Assembly: GCA_945925985.1 (NCBI GenBank)
Contig: CAMELV010000003.1
Coordinates: 124,001-188,000 of the forward strand
Source of the DNA: Comamonas sp. lk
GTDB lineage: Bacteria; Pseudomonadota; Gammaproteobacteria; Burkholderiales; Burkholderiaceae_C
Direction: 5' to 3'
DNA: 64,000 nucleotides
Shown here: one piece after another, positions 37,120-45,877 of the stretch
Numbering within the stretch: the first letter of the stretch is position 1
Layout: the number at the start of each line of letters is the position of its first letter
Program-made: the position numbers and the translations under genes
Notes under the pieces: generated by a model
What the model saw: only the letters and a program-made list of their open reading frames with translations
What the model was told of the DNA's origin: nothing
The model's database searches: none

Positions 37120-37853
37120 TTGGGCTGGGGGGCCAGTTGGGAATCGACGGTGCGGCGTTCGTCAAACACGAAGCAGTTGCCGCGGTAGTGCACGCCGCCG
37201 GTTTCCTCAAGGTACTTGAGGATGCCGCCTTCGAGCTGGTAGGTGTTCGGCAGGTCGTGCTCACGCATGAAAATCGCGGCCTTCTCGCAGCGAATGCCGC
37301 CGGTGCAAAAACTCACCACCGTCTTGTCTTGCAGCTCCGAGCGGTGCGCCAGCAGGGCCTGCGGAAAATCGCTGAATTTGTCCAGACGCCAGTCGATGGC
37401 GCCCTCAAACGTGCCCTCGTCCACCTCAAAGCCATTGCGCGTGTCGAGCAGCACCACGGGCCGGCCCTCGTCGTCCATGCCGACGTCCAGCCAGCGATGG
37501 AGGGTTGCCGCCGTCACCGCCGGCGCGCGACCGTCGGCGGGCCGGATGGCCGGATGGTCCATGCGGATGATCTCGGGTTTGACCTTGACCAGCATCTTCT
37601 TGAAGGGTTGCCTGGCCGACCAGCTTTCTTTAGGGGCCAGGTCAGCCAAGCGTGGGTCTTGCCGCAGCTGCGCCACAAAATCCTGCACCGCCGGGGCCGG
37701 CCCTGCCAAAAACAGGTTGATACCCTCTTCGGCCAGCAGAATGGTGCCCTTGAGCTGGAGGTCTTTGGCACGCGCCAGCAGGGTGCCATGCAAGGCGTCG
37801 GCGTCGGGTAAAGGGACGAACTTGTAGGCGGAAATGTTCAGAACGGTGCTCAC
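37101..37853 (-). CDS. trhO: tRNA uridine 5-oxyacetic acid pathway hydroxylase, rhodanese family (UPF0176)
   Basis: 250-residue TrhO protein. An N-terminal acylphosphatase-like part (GTILLAEEGINLFLAG) precedes a rhodanese domain with the active-site loop FCTGGIRCEKAA. It performs prephenate-independent hydroxylation of U34 in tRNAs. The start is GTG 37853 (S-T-V-L-N-I-S-A-Y-K-F). It is convergent with the flavodoxin-like gene, 18 bp apart, and divergent from the sensor kinase. The C-terminal tail (QLAPQPNPSCPA) is low-complexity and overlaps a repeat element. Confidence 0.93.
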   Translation of the reverse strand: MSTVLNISAYKFVPLPDADALHGTLLARAKDLQLKGTILLAEEGINLFLAGPAPAVQDFVAQLRQDPRLADLAPKESWSARQPFKKMLVKVKPEIIRMDHPAIRPADGRAPAVTAATLHRWLDVGMDDEGRPVVLLDTRNGFEVDEGTFEGAIDWRLDKFSDFPQALLAHRSELQDKTVVSFCTGGIRCEKAAIFMREHDLPNTYQLEGGILKYLEETGGVHYRGNCFVFDERRTVDSQLAPQPNPSCPA

Positions 37854-37948
37854 CCCGCCATTTTAGAAGTCGGCCAAGCCGTCGCGCCAAAAAATAGGCG
37901 ATAAGCACGTTTGTCTGGTGCAAAATAAGGAACAAGGGGGGTAAAAAA

Positions 37949-39853
37949 ATGAAGGTCAGGCTAGTCCTTCGAGACCGGATGTTGCTGGTGGCGCTGCTGC
38001 CTGTGGCCCTCGTGGCATTTGGCCTGGTGGCGGCCTTGATGGCCTTGCACCTGAATGACTTGCAAACCACGCACCAACAGCGCCTGCACGCGGTGGCGCA
38101 GCAAGTGGCGGTTGACAGCCGCCAGGGCCTGGCAGATCAAGACCGGGACCAACTGGCCTTGGTTGCGAGCGGCGCCCTGCGGGAACGCGACCTGCGCGCT
38201 GTAACCATTCTGACTTTCGATGGCCGGGTACTCGCCAATGAGGGCCAGCAACGGGATACAGCAGCTGAGCGTGACGTCCTGGTGCAGCCTGTCTGGGCCG
38301 GCGGAGTCGGGCCAGAACATCTGGCCGAACAGCCATTGACCAAGGGTGTCGCGGTCCCGGGTTTACTGGGGCATGTTCGGCTGGAATTTGCCAACCAAGA
38401 ACTGGCTGAGCGGCGCACCGAGGCCCTGTTGGCTGGCGTCGCAATCGCCCTTGTCGGTATGCTTTTTGGCGGCCTGCTGGCTTTGCGCTTGGCCCGTGGT
38501 TTCGTTGAGCCGGTGGTGCGCATGTCGCGCATGGTCAAGCGCATTGGCGAGGGCGATTTGTCGGCCAGGGAGCCTGAATCCCCCCATGACCCACTGCGCG
38601 AACTGCAACGTGGCCTGAACCAGATGGTGCAGGGCTTGGAGGTCGAGCGTGACCAGCTGGAGCAGCGCGTGGCCGAGGCAAACCGTGTCTTGCGCGCCAA
38701 GATGGACGAAGCCGAGCAGGCCACGTTGGCTAAAAGCCGCTTTCTGGCGGCTGCCACGCACGACCTGCGTCAGCCGGCGCATGCCCTGGGCATGTTTGTG
38801 GCGCGACTGCGCCAGCTCACCCAAGACACCCAGGCCATGCAGGTGCTGGGCAGCCTAGAGGTTTCGGTGCAGTCCATGCAGTAGCTGCTGGACGCCCTGC
38901 TCGATATTTCCCGCTTTAACGCCAACGCGGTCCCGGTGCAGGTGCAGCCCTTCGCCCTCAATGAGCTGTTTGACAAGTTGCGCTCAGCCATGGGCAGCAC
39001 CGCCCGAGACAAAGGTCTGCGACTGCGGATTCGCCCGACCAGCGCCTGGCTCATGACCGACGCCGGGCAATTGCAGCGCATTCTGCTGAACCTGGTGGGC
39101 AATGCCCTGGCCTACACGCCCCGGGGCACGGTCCTGGTCTCTTGCCGGCTGCTGGCCGGTGGCAGCCTGGCCCGGGTTCAGGTCTGGGACAGTGGCATTG
39201 GCATCGCGCCTGAGCACCATAAAGCGGTGTTTAAAGATTATTTTCAGGTCGACAACCCGGCTCGCAGCAACAGCAAAGGCCTGGGCCTGGGTTTGCACAT
39301 CGTTGACCTGACGGCCCGACTGCTTGGCCTGTCGGTGCAGCTGCGCTCCAACCTGGGCTGCGGTACCCGCTTCACCATTGATGTGCCGCTGGCAACGTTC
39401 AGGCCCGCCGCGCCGGTGCTGCCGTCCGAGTCGCTGCCACTGCCCATGCCGCGCGGCCTAGTTGCCATGGTGCTGGAGGATGACCGTCTCTCGCGTGAGG
39501 CCGTTGCCAGCCTGTTGGGCGGCTGGGGTTTCGAGGTGCACAGTGCAGACAGTCTGGCTGTGGCCTTGCAATTGATCGAGGATCAGGGGCCGCCAGACGT
39601 GCTGGTGTCCGACTACCGTTTGGCCGACTGGGTGAATGGTATGGACGCGATCCGGCAACTTCGCGCCGCGTCCAACCGGTCCATACCGGCCTGCTTGATG
39701 AGCGGCACCAGCACACCGGCTTTGGTGCAGGCCGCTCGCGACGTGGGGCTGACACTGCTGCAAAAACCAGTGCGCCCAGCCAAGCTGCGGGCGTTGGTGC
39801 ACCGGTTGGTGATGGAGCCCGGCCGGGCCGAGAGCCAGGTTTCGGACGACTAG
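37949..39853 (+). pseudogene. hybrid sensor histidine kinase interrupted by an in-frame TAG
   Basis: Two open segments (37949-38884 and 38885-39853) lie in the same frame, separated only by TAG at 38882-38884. Segment 1 (311 residues) has a membrane helix at about 11-33, a sensor region, a second helix at about 158-180, HAMP, a coiled coil and the HisKA helix with His271 in THDLRQPAHALGMF. Segment 2 continues LLDALLDISRF, then the N-box NLVGNALAYTPRG, WDSGIGI, GLGLGLHIV, and a receiver domain with the phospho-acceptor in LVSDYRL. In relatives the codon before LLDALLDISR is usually Asp or Glu, so a GAG to TAG change would explain it. Unless the codon is read through or the halves are made separately, the kinase is broken. 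It is convergent with its likely response regulator. Confidence 0.85.
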
Positions 39854-40491
39854 GACAGCGGCGCGGCCACGTAACCCAGGCGGCCGGCGGCCAGCACCGC
39901 CTGAATCCGGGATTCAACGCCAAAAACCCGCAGAATCGCACTGACATGGCTGCTCGTGGTTTCGTCTGAAATGTGGAGCTGGCGACTGATGATCTTGTTG
40001 GAGGCGCCAGCCAGCAGCAAGGCCAGCACCTGCTCTTGCCGCTGCGTCAGGTGGGATGCCGGCTTGGCCGGGACGGGTGCTGAGGCCCGTGTCGGGGTGG
40101 CTGAACTGGCCCTGGGTCGGGGTTCTTCGCCAGCAAGCACCTGGCGCAGCAGGCGCAACATGTCCTGGCTGTTGCCACCCTTGCTCAGGAAGCCGGCGGC
40201 GCCGCGCGCCAGCAGCCGGGCCTCGAGTTGCGGATCAGCCGAGCCGGTCAGTATGACCACCGGCAGTTCGGGGTGGCTCTTGCCAAAGGCTTCCAGGCCG
40301 AGCAGGCCATTGAGGTCCGGCATCATGTAGTCCATCAGCACCAGATCAAGGTCCGGGTGCAGGTCAGCCAGTTCGAAGGCACGGGCGCACGCAAATGCCT
40401 CCAGCACCTCGATATGCTCGTCCAGCCCCTTGAGTGCCTGGCGCAGGCCTTCCCTCACCAGTGCATGGTCATCCACCACCAAAATTTTCAT
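39850..40491 (-). CDS. LuxR-family (NarL-type) response regulator
   Basis: 213-residue response regulator. The receiver domain has acidic DD at residues 7-8, phospho-Asp54 in LVLMDYMMPD, and LTGSA and SKGG around the lysine. An Ala/Pro-rich linker leads to a LuxR helix-turn-helix at about 150-205 (LTQRQEQVLALLLAGASNKIISRQLHISDETTSSHVSAIL). The start is ATG 40491 behind GGGGGTAAGC; ATG 40509 is an alternative. Its stop overlaps the stop of the interrupted kinase by 3-4 bp (CTAG). It probably pairs with that kinase. Confidence 0.92.
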   Translation of the reverse strand: MKILVVDDHALVREGLRQALKGLDEHIEVLEAFACARAFELADLHPDLDLVLMDYMMPDLNGLLGLEAFGKSHPELPVVILTGSADPQLEARLLARGAAGFLSKGGNSQDMLRLLRQVLAGEEPRPRASSATPTRASAPVPAKPASHLTQRQEQVLALLLAGASNKIISRQLHISDETTSSHVSAILRVFGVESRIQAVLAAGRLGYVAAPLS

Positions 40492-40584
40492 GCTTACCCC
40501 CTCTGCCATTGTAGGTAACCATAGGCATATTGCATGCCATTACAGCTTGATCTGCGGGGTTATTGGCGGGGCACAATAGGGTTT

Positions 40585-43500
40585 ATGTTTGTCCATTTGC
40601 GTTTGCACACCGAGTTTTCTGTGGTTGACGGCACCTGCCGTATTGACGACGTCGTCAAGGCCGCCAGCCGTGACCAACAGCCGGCGCTCGCCATCACTGA
40701 CCTCAGCAACTTGTTTGGGGCCATCAAGTTCTACAAGGAGGCTCGCAAACGCGGCGTCAAGCCCCTGATCGGGGCCGAGATCTGGCTCGAAGGCCTGGGC
40801 AAGGAGGCCTCAGCCCTGTCGCGCGTCCTGATGCTGGTGCAAAACCATCAGGGCTACCTCAACCTGTCAGAGCTGCTGGCCCGGGCCTGGACCCAGAGCA
40901 GCGGCCGGGCGCAGGCCGTAGTGCGGCTGGACTGGCTGCGCGAGCGCCACGAGGGCCTGATTTTGTTGTCCGGGGCGCAGGCGGGGCCGGTCGGGCAGGC
41001 CCTGTTGCAGGGCGACGAGGCACGTGCCTTTGAGCTGGCCCTGCAACTCGCCAGTGTGTTCCCGCATCGCTTTTACCTGGAATTGCAGCGTGCCGGCCGC
41101 GCCGATGACGAAGCCCATGTGACGGCGGCGGTCCGCCTGGCGGCCCGCATGTCCCTGCCGGTGGTGGCCACGCACCCGGTGCAGTTCATCGAAGTTGACG
41201 ATTTTGAGGCGCATGAGGCCCGGGTCTGCATTGCTGAGGGCGAAATCCTGGGCAACCCGCGCCGCCTGCGTCGCTTCACGCGGGAGCAGTATTTCAAATC
41301 TGCCGAGCAGATGCAGACCCTGTTTGGCGACGTGCCCTCGGCCCTGGCCAACAGCGTGGAAATTGCCCGGCGCTGCAACCTGACGCTGGTGCTGGGCAAG
41401 CCCCAGTTGCCCGAGTTCCCGACGCCAGAGGTCAATGGCCAGCGCCTGTCGCCCGAGGCCTATTTTCGCCACGCGTCGCACGAGGGGTTGGAGGCACGGC
41501 TGCTGCACCTGTACCCCGATGCCACCCGGCGCGACGCCGAGCGGCCAAGCTATGTGGAGCGGCTGGAGTTTGAGATGGCCACCATCTTGAAGATGGGTTT
41601 CCCGGGTTATTTTTTGATCGTGGGCGACTTCATCAACTGGGCCAAGACCCATGGTTGCCCGGTCGGGCCGGGCCGGGGCTCAGGCGCCGGCTCGCTGGTG
41701 GCCTATGCGCTGAAGATCACCGACCTGGATCCGCTGCAGTACAAGCTGCTGTTTGAGCGCTTTTTGAACCCCGAGCGGGTGTCCATGCCTGACTTCGACA
41801 TCGACTTCTGCCAGGGCAACCGTGACCGGGTGATTGACTACGTCAAGCTCAAGTACGGGCGCGAGGCGGTCAGCCAGATCGTCACCTTTGGCACCATGGC
41901 GGCCCGCGCCGCCGTGCGCGATGTGGGCCGGGTGCTGGACATGAGCTACACCTTTTGCGACGGCATCAGCAAGCTGATCCCGAACAAACCCGGGGTCAGT
42001 GTGAGCCTGCAACTGCCGCCGCCCGACCGCAAAAAAGACGACAAAACGGTGTACGCCACCGAGGCGGAGCCGCTGCTGGCCGAACGCGAGAGCCGTGAAG
42101 AAGATGTGCGCACCCTGCTGGAGCTGGCGCGCAAGCTTGAGGGCCTGACGCGCAATGTGGGCATGCACGCCGGCGGCGTGCTGATTGCGCCGGGCAAGCT
42201 GACTGATTTTTGTCCGCTGTACCAGCAGCCCGGCAGCGATTCGGCGGTGAGCCAGTACGACAAAAACGACGTGGAGGCCATTGGCCTGGTCAAGTTTGAC
42301 TTTTTGGGCCTGGCCACGCTGACCATTTTGGAGATGGCGCGCGAACTCATCCGCACGCGCCATGCGGGCCAGGAAGATTTTGCCTTTGAGGACCTGCCGC
42401 TGGATGATGCCCGGGTCTACAAATTGTTTGCCGAGGGCAAGACCGAGGCGGTGTTCCAGTTTGAAAGCCGCGGCATGCAGGGCATGCTCAAAGACGCCAA
42501 GCCGACCCGGCTGGAGGACCTGATTGCGCTCAACGCGCTGTACCGGCCCGGGCCCATGGACCTGATTCCCAGCTTTGTGGCGCGCAAACACGGCCGCGAA
42601 GAGGTGCTGTACCCGCACCCGCTGGTGGCCGAGATGTTGTCTGAGACCTACGGCATCATGGTCTACCAGGAGCAGGTGATGCAAACCGCGCAGATCCTGG
42701 GCGGCTACTCGCTGGGCGGCGCCGACATGCTGCGCCGGGCCATGGGCAAAAAAGACGCCGACGAGATGGCCAAACACCGCCAGATCTTCCGTGACGGCGC
42801 GGCCAAAAACAGCATCGACCCGGCCAAGGCCGACGAAATCTTCGACTTGATGGAGAAATTTGCCGGCTACGGCTTCAACAAGTCGCACGCCGCCGCCTAC
42901 TCGCTGTTGGCCTACCACACCGGCTGGCTCAAGGTGCATTACACCGCCGAGTTCTTCTGCGCCAACATGACGGTAGAGATGGACGACACCGACAAGCTCA
43001 AGGTGTTGTTTGAAGACGCGCGGCGAATGGGCCTGAACTTTGAGCCGCCCAATGTCAACCGCGGCACGAACCGGTTTGAGCCGGTCTCCAACCAGGTCAT
43101 CCGCTATGGCCTGAGCGCCATCAAAGGCACCGGTCAGCAGGCGATCGAGGCGATTGTGGCGGCGCGAGAGGGCCGAGGCGCCGGCCCCATGGGCAGTGAG
43201 GCGCGCCCCTTTGACAGCCTGTTTGACTTTTGTGCCCGGGTCGACCGCAGCCGGATCAACAAACGCACGGTCGAGGCGCTGATCAAGGCCGGCGCCTTTG
43301 ACACGCTGCAGCGCAACCGCGCCAGCCTGTTGGCCTCGCTCGACCTGGCGTTTGATTTTGGCGCAGCCATGCTGGCCAATGCCAACCAGACCAGCCTGTT
43401 TGACCTGGGCGGGGACGACGAACATGGCGCCAGCACACAAGAACCGCCCCTGTTGCCCGCCACGCCCTGGGGCGTGCGGGAGCAGCTCAGCATGGAAAAA

Positions 43501-44136
43501 GCTGCGGTGGGCTTCTACCTGTCGGGCCATTTGTTTGACGAGTCGGTGACCGAGGTGCGCCGCTTTGCCAAGCGCCAGATCGCCGACCTGATCGACACCC
43601 GCGAGCCGCAGTTGCTGGCCGGCATCATCACCGATTTCCGGGTCATCAACGGTCAGCGGGGCAAGCTGGCGCTGTTCAAGCTCGACGACAAATCGGGCAC
43701 GGTCGACGCCCGCGCCGACGAGGCGCTCATCACGGCGCACCGGCAGTTGCTCAAAGACGACGAGTTGGTGGTGGTGATGGGTAAGCTGCAGCCTGACCGT
43801 TTTGCCGGCGGCCTGCAACTGACAGTCACCCAGCTCTGGAGCCTGGAGCAGGCGCGCTGCCGCTTTGGCAAGTACCTGCGCGTGTGGGTCAACGGCCATG
43901 CGCCCGACGTGGCCCGCTTGCTGGCGGCGCACCCGCCGCTGCGCGAGGTGAGCGAGCAGGGCGAACTGCTGCGGGGCCTGCCACTGCGGCTGGCCGTCTC
44001 ACGCCATGGGCAAGCCGGGCCGGTCACGGTCGACTTGCAGCTCGGTGAGCAAGCCCGCTTCTACCCCAGCGACGCCGCCCTGGCCGGCTGGCGCGCCCAG
44101 GCAGACCAGGGGCAGGCGGTCGTGGTTTATGAGTGA
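40585..44136 (+). CDS. dnaE: DNA polymerase III alpha subunit
   Basis: 1183-residue replicative polymerase. The N-terminal PHP domain begins FVHLRLHTEFSVVDG. The catalytic palm has the aspartates of PDFDIDFCQGNRDRVIDYV and GPGRGSGAGSLVAYAL. Helix-hairpin-helix (GYGFNKSHAAAYSLLAYHTGWLK) and OB-fold regions follow, and a C-terminal tau-binding region ends the protein. The start is ATG 40585 (FVHLR); ATG 40534 would add a non-family leader. It is divergent from the response regulator. A CACAAT hexamer just upstream may be a promoter -10 element. Confidence 0.97.
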   Translation: MFVHLRLHTEFSVVDGTCRIDDVVKAASRDQQPALAITDLSNLFGAIKFYKEARKRGVKPLIGAEIWLEGLGKEASALSRVLMLVQNHQGYLNLSELLARAWTQSSGRAQAVVRLDWLRERHEGLILLSGAQAGPVGQALLQGDEARAFELALQLASVFPHRFYLELQRAGRADDEAHVTAAVRLAARMSLPVVATHPVQFIEVDDFEAHEARVCIAEGEILGNPRRLRRFTREQYFKSAEQMQTLFGDVPSALANSVEIARRCNLTLVLGKPQLPEFPTPEVNGQRLSPEAYFRHASHEGLEARLLHLYPDATRRDAERPSYVERLEFEMATILKMGFPGYFLIVGDFINWAKTHGCPVGPGRGSGAGSLVAYALKITDLDPLQYKLLFERFLNPERVSMPDFDIDFCQGNRDRVIDYVKLKYGREAVSQIVTFGTMAARAAVRDVGRVLDMSYTFCDGISKLIPNKPGVSVSLQLPPPDRKKDDKTVYATEAEPLLAERESREEDVRTLLELARKLEGLTRNVGMHAGGVLIAPGKLTDFCPLYQQPGSDSAVSQYDKNDVEAIGLVKFDFLGLATLTILEMARELIRTRHAGQEDFAFEDLPLDDARVYKLFAEGKTEAVFQFESRGMQGMLKDAKPTRLEDLIALNALYRPGPMDLIPSFVARKHGREEVLYPHPLVAEMLSETYGIMVYQEQVMQTAQILGGYSLGGADMLRRAMGKKDADEMAKHRQIFRDGAAKNSIDPAKADEIFDLMEKFAGYGFNKSHAAAYSLLAYHTGWLKVHYTAEFFCANMTVEMDDTDKLKVLFEDARRMGLNFEPPNVNRGTNRFEPVSNQVIRYGLSAIKGTGQQAIEAIVAAREGRGAGPMGSEARPFDSLFDFCARVDRSRINKRTVEALIKAGAFDTLQRNRASLLASLDLAFDFGAAMLANANQTSLFDLGGDDEHGASTQEPPLLPATPWGVREQLSMEKAAVGFYLSGHLFDESVTEVRRFAKRQIADLIDTREPQLLAGIITDFRVINGQRGKLALFKLDDKSGTVDARADEALITAHRQLLKDDELVVVMGKLQPDRFAGGLQLTVTQLWSLEQARCRFGKYLRVWVNGHAPDVARLLAAHPPLREVSEQGELLRGLPLRLAVSRHGQAGPVTVDLQLGEQARFYPSDAALAGWRAQADQGQAVVVYE

Positions 44137-44172
44137 AATCGGGCTCTAGGCCTCGTGCTTACTGGGTTTGTT

Positions 44173-44189
44173 GCTATTTAAATCGTAGC
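44173..44189 (-). repeat. 17-bp GCTAC-N7-ATAGC motif, intergenic copy
   Basis: Minus-strand reading GCTACGATTTAAATAGC followed by AAC, 36 bp after the dnaE stop. It is the only non-coding copy seen. Confidence 0.7.
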
Positions 44190-44225
44190 GTTTCTTTTTG
44201 TCGTTTCGATTTAGGGTTCCTGTGC

Positions 44226-44311
44226 TCGTCGTCCCCGACCTGATCGGGGATCCATGACTTCCTGGATTCCAGGTCGTGGCCAGGAATGACGACAAGGGTG
44301 CGGGAATGACG
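44226..44311. repeat. cluster of dRS3-like palindromes after dnaE
   Basis: GTCGTCCCCGACCTGATCGGGGATCCATGAC is at 44228-44258 (broken here for description), TGGATTCC...GGAATGACGAC at 44262-44293, and a partial GCGGGAATGACG at 44300-44311. Together with the 17-bp copy they fill the 300-bp gap between dnaE and vapB; no gene is seen there. Confidence 0.7.
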
Positions 44312-44384
44312 AAAAACGCGCGCAAACCCCGCCACGTGGCAACTGGGATCAGTCAGCACGGCGCTGGATGACGCCAAGAAGGTC

Positions 44385-44412
44385 TTGCAATATGCAATTT
44401 CCAAGCTAAAAT
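44385..44412 (+). promoter_or_regulatory. vapBC promoter with overlapping palindrome
   Basis: A TTGCAA -35 (44385-44390), 16-bp spacer and TAAAAT -10 (44407-44412). The palindrome TTGCA-ATA-TGCAA (44385-44397) covers the -35 box, as expected for a VapBC autorepression site. GGAG follows at 44426, ahead of the vapB start. Confidence 0.6.
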
Positions 44413-44436
44413 GATGCTGGTTTTTGGAGTATCTTG

Positions 44437-44640
44437 ATGCGCATGACACTTACACTTGATGATGATCTGGCTGAACAATTGATGCAGTTGACAGGTCAGA
44501 AAACACCCCCGTTTGCCATTCGCCATGCGCTCAAAGACTACCTCGCGTCGATGCGAAAGCAAAAACTGCTTGAGCTTCGTGGCCAGGTCCAGATCGAGGA
44601 CAACTGGCGCCAGTTGCGGCAGTTGGATAGCAAGGAATGA
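44437..44640 (+). CDS. vapB: VapB-type antitoxin
   Basis: 67-residue antitoxin. The N-terminal ribbon-helix-helix-like part (MRMTLTLDDDLAEQLMQLTG...PFAIRHALKDYLASMRK) binds DNA, and the acidic, Trp-containing tail (QIEDNWRQLRQLDSKE) is expected to wrap the toxin. The start is ATG 44437 with GGAG seven bases upstream. The stop overlaps the vapC start as ATGA. Base composition is lower in GC than dnaE. Together with vapC it forms a type II toxin-antitoxin pair. Confidence 0.85.
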   Translation: MRMTLTLDDDLAEQLMQLTGQKTPPFAIRHALKDYLASMRKQKLLELRGQVQIEDNWRQLRQLDSKE

Positions 44641-45029
44641 GCAGCCGCATCCTGATTGATACCAGCGCCTGGATCGATTTTTTGCGCAGCCGTGGCGGTG
44701 TCTTGGGCGATGCAGTCGCGAGGGCACTGTCGGACGACACCGCGCTGCTGTGCGGCGTCGTGATCGCTGAGCTATTGCAGGGCGCCAAGGGCCAAAAAGA
44801 AAGGCAGCAACTTGAATTTCTATTTGCCAATGTGGAATGTCTGCCTGTGCTTCCCGATGATTGGCACGGTGCAGGTAGGGCCTTGCAGGCCTTGCGCCTG
44901 AGCGGCATCACACTGCCCTTATCAGGCGCCATCATCGCAGCCGTGGCGCAGCGGCATGGGGTGTCCATTCTGACGTCCGATGCCCATTTTCAGCACCTGT
45001 CGGTTGGGTTGGTTGCAACGCCACTCTGA
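44637..45029 (+). CDS. vapC: VapC-type PIN-domain ribonuclease toxin
   Basis: 130-residue PIN toxin. The catalytic acidic residues are visible in LIDTSAWIDFLR (first strand Asp), VVIAELLQG (Glu), and LTSDAHFQHLS near the C-terminus. The region where many VapCs have a further Asp reads LPLSGAIIAAVAQRHG, so one acidic position (usually D-x-x-I-A-A) is replaced by Ser-Gly. That may weaken catalysis. It cleaves RNA, often tRNA or rRNA, when VapB is lost. The ATGA overlap ensures coupled translation. Confidence 0.85.
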   Translation: MSSRILIDTSAWIDFLRSRGGVLGDAVARALSDDTALLCGVVIAELLQGAKGQKERQQLEFLFANVECLPVLPDDWHGAGRALQALRLSGITLPLSGAIIAAVAQRHGVSILTSDAHFQHLSVGLVATPL

Positions 45030-45093
45030 TTTGCCACGAGTCGGGCACATTAGGTTGCGTCAGGGCCCTCGGCCTAATCGGCAGCGCCGGTGC

Positions 45094-45731
45094 CTATAGC
45101 CCACAGGCCTTCAAAATGGCAGGGCGTACATTGGCGAACCCGGAAACATCAAACGAAGTCATCACCGGACTTTCCCCAAAAGGGGTGGTTCTCACCACAA
45201 GTTTCTTGGCTTTTGCCAGTGCTTCAAACAAGACAGTGACCTTGCCCGAGTAAAAAGTTGCCTTGTGGTCAGTCGACACAGACCACGTGTCAATACGCGC
45301 GTCGTCAGCATCGAGTCTCATCGTCACCGGATGTTTACCGCTGCCAACAAACACGTCCCAGACGGTGTAGAAATCTAAGTCGCCCTCTTTGCAATGCGCA
45401 ACGACCGTCGGACTGGGTTGTCTGTACCCCGTGCCAACGGGTTGTGATGCGGTCAGGAGAGCCGTTACTGACGTGGAGTCATCGATTTTTGAGCGGCCGG
45501 TTGACACCTCCCAAAGACCCACACCCCTAACAGGTGGCGACACACTGGGAGCGCCCTGAACTCGAACGTGGAGCGCATCAAAACAAGCCAGTCGTGAAAG
45601 ATCATCGTCAATCTTTCCACATGTCTGGATGTCAGCCCTGCTTGGCGCCAATTGGGGAAGGTCGGCGTCGCCAGCAGCCCAATTCCGGCTGCAACAAAAC
45701 TTCTGAAAAACGGATGGGAGTGATACTTCAT
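45094..45731 (-). pseudogene. TagO/VasI-like protein, frameshifted near the signal peptide
   Basis: The C-terminal two thirds reads ADIQTCGKIDDDLSRLACFDA, GVGLWEVSTGRSKIDDSTSVTALL, then CKEGDLDFYTVWDVFVGSGKHPVTMRLD, TDHKATFYSG and FGESPVMTSFDVSGF. This is the pattern of the VasI/TagO family associated with type VI secretion and also found elsewhere. A plausible signal peptide (MKYHSHPFFRSFVAAGIGLLATPTF) starts at ATG 45731 but in a different frame. Adding one C to the CCCC run (plus-strand GGGG at 45654-45657) joins the two frames seamlessly. It is either a real frameshift or a homopolymer error. No other type VI genes are nearby. Confidence 0.65.
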
Positions 45732-45877
45732 CGGATGTAGAGGCCGGCAGCCAGACGCAGGTGGTTGATGGATGAAATAGGCCTGAACACTCCGATTTTA
45801 TTGACTTCTTAGCCATGTAAAAAATAGCAATTGAACAAAAGTCTGTGGCTTGACCTCCACGAAGTGGGGGGAGTGCT

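Noticed and set aside
41680-43932. A 750-codon open frame antisense to dnaE
   Set aside because: Its product is His/Gln/Arg/Val-rich with no recognisable domain, and it mirrors a frame of a certain dnaE in GC-rich DNA; it is a shadow.
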